A DNA stretch of 64,000 nucleotides from Ensifer sp. Root278. GTDB lineage: Bacteria; Pseudomonadota; Alphaproteobacteria; Rhizobiales; Rhizobiaceae. This document shows, piece by piece, positions 57,642 to 64,000 of the stretch. The position numbers were made by a program, and so were the translations under genes. The DNA lies in the NCBI RefSeq assembly GCF_001429285.1, contig NZ_LMJJ01000034.1, positions 303,116 through 367,115 on the forward strand, in the 5' to 3' direction. Under the pieces are notes generated by a model. That model did no database searches. It was given only the letters and a program-made list of their open reading frames with translations, and was not told the origin of the DNA. Positions within the stretch are counted from its first letter, which is position 1; every line of letters begins with the position of its first letter.

Positions 57642-58116
57642 CACGATCCTTCAGCAGGCGGTTTTTCTGCCGGTTCCAATCGCGCTCTTTCGAGGTCTCG
57701 CGCTTGTCGTGGAGCTTCTTGCCTTTGCCGAGCGCCAGTTCGAGCTTGGCCCGACCGCGCTCGTTGAAGTAGATGCGCAGCGGGATCAGCGACATGCCTT
57801 CGCGATTGACCGCGCCCTGCAGACGATTGACCTCGCGCTTCGACAGAAGCAGTTTCCGCCGCCGCCGCGTTTCATGGTTGAAGCGGTTCGCCTGCAGATA
57901 CTCCGGCAGATAGGAGTTGATCAGCCAGATCTCTCCACCTTCGTCCGTCGCATAGGATTCAGCAATGTTGGCCTTGCCTTCGCGCAACGACTTGACCTCG
58001 GTGCCGGTCAGAACCAGACCGGCCTCGTAGGTGTCGACGATCTCGTAGTTGAAGCGGGCCTTTCGGTTTTCCGCCACAACCTTGTTGACCGTGCGCTGGC
58101 TTCCTTTGGGTGCCAT
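57637..58116 (-). CDS. smpB: SsrA-binding protein SmpB
   Basis: 159 residues. Binds tmRNA and brings it to stalled ribosomes. The OB-fold motif [20 protein letters not shown] and [14 protein letters not shown] are diagnostic, and the C-terminal basic tail ([20 protein letters not shown]) that enters the empty mRNA channel is intact. The ATG at 58116 overlaps the dapA stop by one base (TGATG). Translationally coupled to dapA. Confidence 0.96.
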   Translation of the reverse strand: MAPKGSQRTVNKVVAENRKARFNYEIVDTYEAGLVLTGTEVKSLREGKANIAESYATDEGGEIWLINSYLPEYLQANRFNHETRRRRKLLLSKREVNRLQGAVNREGMSLIPLRIYFNERGRAKLELALGKGKKLHDKRETSKERDWNRQKNRLLKDRG

Positions 58117-59000
58117 CAGTTCATCAATCCTGCATGCCTCAGCGCCGCGTCGATCGCCGCTTCGGTTGCCGGCTCCAGCGTCGACAGCAGCGGCGAACGC
58201 ACGGTGCGGCTCATCCGGCCGAGGCGGTTCAGCGCATATTTCGCGCCGCAAAGGCCGGGCTCCATAAAGATCGCCTTGTGCAGCGGCATCAGCTTGTCCT
58301 GATAGGCAAGCGCCTTGGCGAATTCACCGGCAAGCGTCGCCTCCTGGAACTCGGCGCAGAGGCGCGGAGCCACGTTGGCCGTGACGGAAATGCAGCCGAC
58401 GCCCCCATGGGCATTGAAGCCGAGTGCCGTCGCGTCCTCGCCGGAGAGCTGAACGAAATCCGGACCGCAGGCCATGCGCTGTTCGGAAACGCGCTCGATC
58501 TTGCCGGTCGCATCCTTGACGCCGATGATGTTCGCATAGGCCTTGCTAAGCGCCGCCATGGTCTCGACACTCATATCCACGACCGACCGGCCGGGGATGT
58601 TGTAGATGACGATCGGCAGCTTCACGCTTTCGGCGATCGCGGCATAATGCGCGAAGAGGCCCTTCTGCGTCGGCTTGTTGTAATAGGGCGTGACAACGAG
58701 GATCGCATCGGCACCAGCCTTTTCGGCATGCTGCGCGAGCTCGACTGCTTCCGTCGTGTTGTTGGAGCCGGCGCCGGCGATCACCGGCACCCGCTTGGCC
58801 GCCGCCTCGATGCAGAGCTCGACGACTTTCTTGTGCTCGTCATGGGAAAGGGTCGGAGACTCGCCGGTGGTGCCGACCGGCACGAGACCATGGCTGCCTT
58901 CTTTTATCTGCCATTCCACATGCGCGACGAAACCATCCGCATCCACCGCGCCGGTGGCGGTGAACGGTGTTACGAGAGCGGGAATGGAACCCTTGAACAT
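58116..59000 (-). CDS. dapA: 4-hydroxy-tetrahydrodipicolinate synthase
   Basis: 294 residues. Condenses pyruvate with aspartate semialdehyde in lysine and diaminopimelate synthesis. Visible motifs: [20 protein letters not shown] with its catalytic Tyr, and the Schiff-base Lys in IIGVKDATG. The start at 59000 ([13 protein letters not shown]) has AGGAG upstream; a longer frame to 59036 lacks family similarity. First gene of dapA-smpB. Confidence 0.96.
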   Translation of the reverse strand: MFKGSIPALVTPFTATGAVDADGFVAHVEWQIKEGSHGLVPVGTTGESPTLSHDEHKKVVELCIEAAAKRVPVIAGAGSNNTTEAVELAQHAEKAGADAILVVTPYYNKPTQKGLFAHYAAIAESVKLPIVIYNIPGRSVVDMSVETMAALSKAYANIIGVKDATGKIERVSEQRMACGPDFVQLSGEDATALGFNAHGGVGCISVTANVAPRLCAEFQEATLAGEFAKALAYQDKLMPLHKAIFMEPGLCGAKYALNRLGRMSRTVRSPLLSTLEPATEAAIDAALRHAGLMN

Positions 59001-59291
59001 GCACAACTCCTGACGGCGCAAAGACGCAAAATGCACTCATGCTTTGGCCGTAATCGACGGTTAAAAAACTGCCGCACCATAATCATGTGAGGGGGCTGCG
59101 GCAAGCGTCGTGACACGGCATTTCACGCCGGTTTTCATGCAAAAGCTTGACGTTCGGCCCGCATAATGGTCCCGCTCCGCCATAGGCCTGGGGCGGCATG
59201 GTGCGATTGCCATGATCAATATTGGCCGCTAGTCTTGCCTCAGACAATCCGGCGGCAGCTGAATGTGAGACACGGGGAACACGGCCTCTTG

Positions 59292-61358
59292 ATGCGCGGA
59301 TCAAATTTTCTGCCTGTCGCCGCCATCGTCGGCGCTGCGTTGCTCACATCGCCGGCCTTCAGTTCCGAAACGCCGGAACGGATACCGGTTCCGGCGCATA
59401 AACCCGACATATCGAACAAGGCCGCGCAGGTTGCCGTCGACGAAACCACCAATGCCATTCCGGCGATCGTCACCCCGGTCAACAGCGATCTGAAGACGGG
59501 CCTCGACGCCCTCTCCAACCGGCAGCCGGCGACCGCGATTTCCGTGCGCAATGCCATGAGCCGCGATGCACTCGACCGTCACATCCTGACCTGGGCGATT
59601 GCCGTTTCCGGCCAGCGCGGCATTCCTTCCTTTGAGATCGCCGATGCCCAGCGCGAACTTCAGGGATGGCCCGGCCTGAAATCCCTGCGCGCCAATTCGG
59701 AGCGGGCGCTCTATCGCGAAAACCCGCCGGCGCCGGACGTCCTTGACGCCTTTGGCAACACGCAGCCCGAGACAACCGAGGGAACCCTCATCCTGGCTCG
59801 TGCCCTTGTCGCCCAGGGACAAACGGAAGCAGCGGCGAAACGGTTGCTCGGAATTTGGCAACGGGACGCGCTCGACAAGGATATCGAGACCCGGATTCTC
59901 GCGGAGTTCTCCAGTCTACTAACACCCGCCGATCATCAGCGGCGCATGGCCATGCTCCTCTACCGCAATCGCGTCGAACAGGCCGAACGCTTTGGCGATC
60001 TCGGCAAGGCGCAGTCGCTCTATCGTGCCTGGGCAGCAGTCAGCCGCGGCAACGACAAGGCAGATGCGCTGATCGCGGCGGTCGATCCTTCCTGGCGCAA
60101 GGATCCCGCCTATCTCTTCATTCAGATCGAGTCCTTGCGCAAACAGAAGAAGTACGAGGAAGCGGCCAAGCTGCTTGCCCGTATGCCAAGGGACAGAGGG
60201 GTGCTCGTCAATCCTGGCGAATGGTGGATCGAGCAACGCGTTGTCAGCCGAGGCCTGCTCGACGCCGGCGACTTCAAGGGCGCCTACCGGATCGCGGCCG
60301 GTCATATGGCCACGGAGGCGACCGATATCGTCGATGCCGAATTCCACGCCGGCTGGTATGCACTACGCGGCATGGAAGATCCGGCGATCGCAGCTCGCCA
60401 TTTCCGCCGCATCCTCGATGCGTCAAACCGCCCGCTTTCCGCCTCCCGCGCCTGGTACTGGCTGGGCCGGTCGGCCGAGGCCGGCGGACCGGGCAATGCC
60501 AGCGAGTATTTCGCCAATGCGGCGCGCTACCCCGGCACCTTCTATGGTCAACTCGCAGCCGCCCGGCTTGGCCGCAAGGCGCTGAACGTCGCCTACCCTG
60601 CCCCGTCGGCGGGCGATCGGACACAATTCGAAAATCGCGAGGCGGTGCGGGCGATCTCCCGCCTTGAAAGCGCCGGCCATGCCTGGCGCGCCGACAATAT
60701 CTACCGTGCGCTTGCCGAAGAACTGAACAGTCCCGGCGAACTCGCCCTGCTTTCGGCGCGCGCCGAGAAGGCCGGAAACCACCAGCTTTCGCTCCAGATC
60801 GGCAAGATTGCATTCGGACGCGGCATCGATGTCGCGGCGCTCGCCTTTCCCGTCGGCGTGATCCCTTCAAGCGCCAATATCGACGGTTCCGGCAAGGCGC
60901 TCGCCTATGCGATCGCGCGGCAGGAGAGTGCCTTCAATCCCGCAGCCATCTCCACCGCCAATGCCCGCGGCCTGCTGCAACTGATGCCGGGTACCGCCAA
61001 GGGCGTCGCCAGCCGCTATGGCCTTGCCTATTCGCAGGACCGGCTGACCAGCGATGCCGGCTACAACGCCACGCTTGGCGCGCACTATCTCGGCGAACAG
61101 ATCAGTAGTTTTGGCGGGTCCTATATCCTGACCTTCATCGCCTACAACGCCGGACCGCGCCGTGTTCCGGAATGGCTTGGCCGCTATGGCGATCCGCGCG
61201 GCAAACCGATCGACGAAGTCGTCGACTGGATCGAGCGCATTCCATTCCAGGAGACCCGCAATTATGTGCAGCGGGTCATGGAAAACTATCAGGTTTACAA
61301 GTCGAGGCTCGGGCAGAACGCCGACATCGTCGAAGATCTGAGGGTGGGGCGGCAATAG
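59292..61358 (+). CDS. Soluble lytic murein transglycosylase (Slt family)
   Basis: About 688 residues from the ATG at 59292; the start is tentative. A signal peptide (VAAIVGAALLTSPAFS) is followed by a long alpha-superhelical region and a C-terminal SLT domain. That domain has the catalytic Glu in AIARQESAFNPAAISTANAR, then GLLQLMPGTAKGVASRYG and FIAYNAGPRRVPEWL. It cleaves the glycan backbone of peptidoglycan with 1,6-anhydro product in the periplasm. Divergent from dapA. Confidence 0.92.
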   Translation: MRGSNFLPVAAIVGAALLTSPAFSSETPERIPVPAHKPDISNKAAQVAVDETTNAIPAIVTPVNSDLKTGLDALSNRQPATAISVRNAMSRDALDRHILTWAIAVSGQRGIPSFEIADAQRELQGWPGLKSLRANSERALYRENPPAPDVLDAFGNTQPETTEGTLILARALVAQGQTEAAAKRLLGIWQRDALDKDIETRILAEFSSLLTPADHQRRMAMLLYRNRVEQAERFGDLGKAQSLYRAWAAVSRGNDKADALIAAVDPSWRKDPAYLFIQIESLRKQKKYEEAAKLLARMPRDRGVLVNPGEWWIEQRVVSRGLLDAGDFKGAYRIAAGHMATEATDIVDAEFHAGWYALRGMEDPAIAARHFRRILDASNRPLSASRAWYWLGRSAEAGGPGNASEYFANAARYPGTFYGQLAAARLGRKALNVAYPAPSAGDRTQFENREAVRAISRLESAGHAWRADNIYRALAEELNSPGELALLSARAEKAGNHQLSLQIGKIAFGRGIDVAALAFPVGVIPSSANIDGSGKALAYAIARQESAFNPAAISTANARGLLQLMPGTAKGVASRYGLAYSQDRLTSDAGYNATLGAHYLGEQISSFGGSYILTFIAYNAGPRRVPEWLGRYGDPRGKPIDEVVDWIERIPFQETRNYVQRVMENYQVYKSRLGQNADIVEDLRVGRQ

Positions 61359-61473
61359 CCGAACGCGCCACCCGCCGTTCAAGCAATCGTGATGATCGCC
61401 GGCGGCACAAAAGGCGGCTTAAGCCATTTCCCTTCTGAAGGTTCGATCTTTCCTGAAGGAAATGGTGAACACA

Positions 61474-61977
61474 ATGAAGACCTTATCCATTATCGCCCTG
61501 TCTCTGGCGACGGCAATGAGCAGTGTTCCGCCTGCCAATGCATTCCCGATCGCTCCGCAGGTATCTCGAACGACTGACATTCAAAAGGCTCAGTTCCCAT
61601 ACGAGCGCGGCGAAGCCCGAAAGAACCGCCCCAGTTGTGTCGTTCCTTATTGCGAGCGCGGCGGCCGGCGCGGCTATTACCGGGATGGCGATAGACGCGG
61701 ATACTATCGGGACGGCTATTACCGGGATGGCTACTATCGCGACCGTTATCGCCGCCACTACCACAACGACAATGATGTCGGCGCTTTCATTGGTGGGCTT
61801 GCGGCAGGCGCAATCGTCGGCGGTTTGCTGAGTCAGCCGCGATACTACAATGGGTCGCGTGCAGTCAGCGGCAATGCCCATACGCGCTGGTGCTACGCCC
61901 GCTATCGGTCCTATCGCGCCTGGGACAACTCGTATCAGCCCTATGGCGGTCCACGGCGACAATGCTCGCCCTACTGA
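61474..61977 (+). CDS. BA14K-family exported protein
   Basis: About 167 residues from the ATG at 61474; starts at 61462 or 61465 are also possible next to AAGGAA. The signal peptide ([20 protein letters not shown]) is followed by a Tyr/Arg/Gly/Asp repeat region with several RGYYRDG-type units. A Gly-rich hydrophobic segment ([17 protein letters not shown]) comes next, then the C-terminal BA14K signature [20 protein letters not shown]. The family is named for a 14-kDa Brucella immunoreactive lectin-like protein. Function in rhizobia unknown. Confidence 0.9.
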   Translation: MKTLSIIALSLATAMSSVPPANAFPIAPQVSRTTDIQKAQFPYERGEARKNRPSCVVPYCERGGRRGYYRDGDRRGYYRDGYYRDGYYRDRYRRHYHNDNDVGAFIGGLAAGAIVGGLLSQPRYYNGSRAVSGNAHTRWCYARYRSYRAWDNSYQPYGGPRRQCSPY

Positions 61978-62112
61978 CAAGGCAGATGACCACGTTCGCA
62001 AGTAGCGCGCTGTTAGCGAGCCATTCGCAGCGAATGCGCGCTATGCACGCGCCTTGCCCTTTCACCTCGAGCCGCTACGATCCTGCCGTTAGCGGTTGGA
62101 GGCAGGCAGACG

Positions 62113-63012
62113 ATGAATCAAGGCGGGTTTCGGGAGCATCGGTTCCTCGCGGCTGATGATTTGCAACTCTACGTGCGGAGCTACGGCCTTGTGCGTCCCA
62201 CACCTGCAGTTCCGATCATCTGCCTGCCGGGCCTCACCCGCAACAGCCGCGATTTTCACGAACTCGCAATCTTTTTGTCGTCACCGTGCGGTGGCGGACA
62301 CACCGTCTTCTCACTCGATTATCGCGGCCGAGGCAATTCGCAGCGTGACGACGACAAGAGCCACTACTCAATCGCAATCGAAACAACCGACGTCATTGCG
62401 GCCTGCACGCATCTGGGGATTGATCGTGCAGTTTTTATCGGCACTTCCCGCGGGGGGCTGATCCTGCACCACCTCATCGGGGTTGCACCCGGCCTCATTG
62501 CAGGCGCGGTGCTCAATGACATTGGGCCCGTCATCGAAATCGAGGGCCTGCTGGCCATCCGGGACTATCTCCACAAGGAGCCAGGCGAGCCGACAAGCTG
62601 GTCCATGGCGCCTGGCTATCTGAAAGAACTCCACGGAGCCGATTTCCCGATCCTTGGCGAACGCGATTGGCTACAAATGGCAAAGGCGGTCTACCGCGAC
62701 GAGGACGGCACGCCGGTGCCAGATTTTGATGTAGCCATCGCGCAGCAACTGCTTGACCTGACCGCTGAGACATTGTTGCCAGATCTCTGGCCGCAGTATG
62801 GGGCCCTTTCCCGGATGCCGCTTTTGGTTATCAGAGGCGAGCACTCCCGGCTACTCTCGGAAGGGACGGTAAGCGAGATGTGCAAGCGACATTCGGGAAC
62901 GGTAGCATTCACCGCACGAGGTCAAGGCCATGCACCGCTACTGCACCTCGACGGCCCTCGCCAGGCAGTGAGCGCCTTTGTCACCGCCATCACAACTGCG
63001 GCGCCAAGCTAG
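62113..63012 (+). CDS. Alpha/beta hydrolase
   Basis: 299 residues. Oxyanion region CLPGLTRNSRDF, DYRGRGNS, nucleophile elbow GTSRGG and the C-terminal catalytic His in GQGHAPLLH define an alpha/beta hydrolase fold. The DWLQMAKAVYRDEDG segment resembles uncharacterised rhizobial esterase-like proteins. Codon usage is a little less GC-biased than its neighbours. Substrate unknown. It stands alone between BA14K and the porin. Confidence 0.88.
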   Translation: MNQGGFREHRFLAADDLQLYVRSYGLVRPTPAVPIICLPGLTRNSRDFHELAIFLSSPCGGGHTVFSLDYRGRGNSQRDDDKSHYSIAIETTDVIAACTHLGIDRAVFIGTSRGGLILHHLIGVAPGLIAGAVLNDIGPVIEIEGLLAIRDYLHKEPGEPTSWSMAPGYLKELHGADFPILGERDWLQMAKAVYRDEDGTPVPDFDVAIAQQLLDLTAETLLPDLWPQYGALSRMPLLVIRGEHSRLLSEGTVSEMCKRHSGTVAFTARGQGHAPLLHLDGPRQAVSAFVTAITTAAPS

Positions 63013-63129
63013 CACCGATCGGCTGCACTCAGAGGGCCATCTCGACCATTGACCTCGACGGGCGCATGCACCCGGCTTAACCGGGTCGCGTCGCCGGCGC
63101 GTGGCTGAGCGTTGCACAATTCAGAAACG

Positions 63130-63156
63130 AAAAAACCCGGCTCGAAAGCCGGGTTT
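63130..63156 (-). terminator. Rho-independent terminator after the porin gene
   Basis: On the minus strand a 10-bp stem (63147-63156 with 63133-63142) with a CGAA-type loop is followed by T residues, 28 bp past the porin stop. Confidence 0.85.
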
Positions 63157-63183
63157 CTCTCTCCTGACCGAAGTCAGACGATA

Positions 63184-64000
63184 TTAGAAGTCGCGCTGCA
63201 GACGGACGAAGCCGAATACCTGGTCGTCGCTGTTGTCAGCATCTTCATACTGAACCGAAACGCGGGTCGCGAGGCCTTCGGTGATCTTGTAGTCAACCGT
63301 TACGCCAGCGCGCCACATGTCGTCGCTACCGAAGTCGGTGAACGAGTCCTGCAGGCTGCCGAAGTACTGAACGCCGGGGGTGATGGCGAGCTTGTCGGTA
63401 GCGTTCCAGCGGTAAGAAGCTGCAACGGTCCACTCGGATTCAGCCCAGTAGGTGTTCGGGTTCGAAGCCCAGATACCAGCGAGCTGGAAGACGCCCGGGC
63501 CGAGGTCAGCCGAGAGCAGAGCGCGGATCGCGCCTTCTTCCCATTCGGTGTCGTAGCCGCCGAGCAAGTCGAACGAAACGCCGCCGACCGAAGCCGAAAC
63601 GATACCGGAGACGCCGATGCCGTTTGCCTTAGTGGACCAGCCTTCGAGCTCGTCAATCGAGATACCGGCCTGGAACGAACCGCCGTCGTAGAGGTAGGCG
63701 ATCGAGTTGAACTCGGTGACGTTGCCGAGCGTGTCGGTTTCGCCGTTCAGGCCCTTATCCCACCAGTTGTAGAAGAAACCAGCCTTGAGGCCACCGAGCT
63801 GGATGTAGGCTTCATCAACGTCGATGAAGTCGCTGTCGCCAGAGTCGGTGTCGTTGTCGGCGTTGAACTCAGCAGCGAAGAAGCCGGTGAGCGTGCCATA
63901 CTCGGTGTCGCTCTTGGCGTCGAACGAGATGTAAGCGCGCGAGAAGGCATCCCAGTCCGAAGTGGAATAGTTCGGGCCGCCGTTGCCGAGGAAGTCATGG
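63184..64000 (-). CDS. Outer-membrane porin (RopA/Omp2-type), 5' end outside window
   Basis: The C-terminal 271 residues or so of a 16-strand porin. Strands such as WDAFSRAYISFDAKSDTEYG, DEAYIQLGGLKAGFFYNWWD and FNSIAYLYDGGSFQAGISID, and the final strand FGFVRLQRDF with its terminal phenylalanine, are typical of alphaproteobacterial porin family 2 (RopA, Omp2b). Loops are rich in Asp/Asn/Gly. The N-terminus and signal peptide lie beyond base 64000. A strong terminator follows. Highly expressed general porins of this kind let small solutes cross the outer membrane. Confidence 0.92.
   Translation of the reverse strand, partial: HDFLGNGGPNYSTSDWDAFSRAYISFDAKSDTEYGTLTGFFAAEFNADNDTDSGDSDFIDVDEAYIQLGGLKAGFFYNWWDKGLNGETDTLGNVTEFNSIAYLYDGGSFQAGISIDELEGWSTKANGIGVSGIVSASVGGVSFDLLGGYDTEWEEGAIRALLSADLGPGVFQLAGIWASNPNTYWAESEWTVAASYRWNATDKLAITPGVQYFGSLQDSFTDFGSDDMWRAGVTVDYKITEGLATRVSVQYEDADNSDDQVFGFVRLQRDF

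Noticed and set aside
61660..61760. Short repeated units that could look like a tandem DNA repeat
   Set aside because: They encode the Tyr/Arg/Gly/Asp repeats of the BA14K protein, so they are coding repeats and not a CRISPR or satellite.

Overview
The window looks like chromosomal DNA of an alphaproteobacterium of the order Rhizobiales, most like Sinorhizobium/Ensifer. The basis is the GC-rich coding sequence, a single bifunctional Rsh (RelA/SpoT), the lpsL-rkpK pair (the rkp-2 locus of S. meliloti), a BA14K protein, a RopA/Omp2-type porin, a DUF3563 mini-protein, and many short intergenic palindromes that resemble the mosaic elements described in rhizobia (RIME). No rRNA, tRNA, CRISPR array, insertion sequence, prophage or conjugative gene was found. 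Most of the window is ordinary core genome.

Layout. 1-8.5 kb: the 3' part of purF, an SDR gene, the phosphatidylethanolamine pair psd-pssA, an Atm1-type ABC exporter, a LysM/Ig-like protein and a LOG-family gene. 8.5-19.3 kb: rarD, cimA, then pip with three overlapping GFA-type genes and a glyoxalase-like gene, cysS, a 47-aa ORF, a SRAP (YedK) gene, a NUDIX gene and several secreted or unknown proteins. 19.5-26.8 kb: ygfZ, an HD hydrolase, a tyrosine phosphatase and a NrtR/NadQ-like regulator on the plus strand face the nadA-nadB-nadC operon on the minus strand. A perfect 14-bp inverted repeat lies 37 bp before nadA.

26.9-37.8 kb: a decayed MFS transporter, a divergent AraC regulator/PhyH-dioxygenase pair, a MOSC protein, an HD hydrolase, a very large DUF2339 membrane protein, PhoX with a candidate Pho box, a thioesterase and recO. 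37.9-49.5 kb: an L,D-transpeptidase lipoprotein, VOC, SRPBCC and ArsR genes, lpsL-rkpK (UDP-glucuronate and UDP-galacturonate supply), tex, cfa, a glutathionyl-hydroquinone reductase and a GDPD-like protein. 49.5-61.4 kb: a housekeeping block of era, rnc, lepB, acpS, a DUF2062 gene, DUF3563, rsh and rpoZ, then a NYN-domain gene facing smpB-dapA, then a soluble lytic transglycosylase. 61.4-64 kb: BA14K, an alpha/beta hydrolase, and the 3' part of a porin cut by the window end.

The most notable circuit is the NadQ-like regulator, its candidate operator and the de novo NAD operon. Other points worth attention are the AraC/PhyH promoter with nested repeats, the ArsR/SRPBCC pair with a dyad running into the regulator's start codon, the GFA triplet, the candidate Pho box before phoX, small genes easily missed by length cut-offs, and two families of intergenic repeats. 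I found no clearly unprecedented system.
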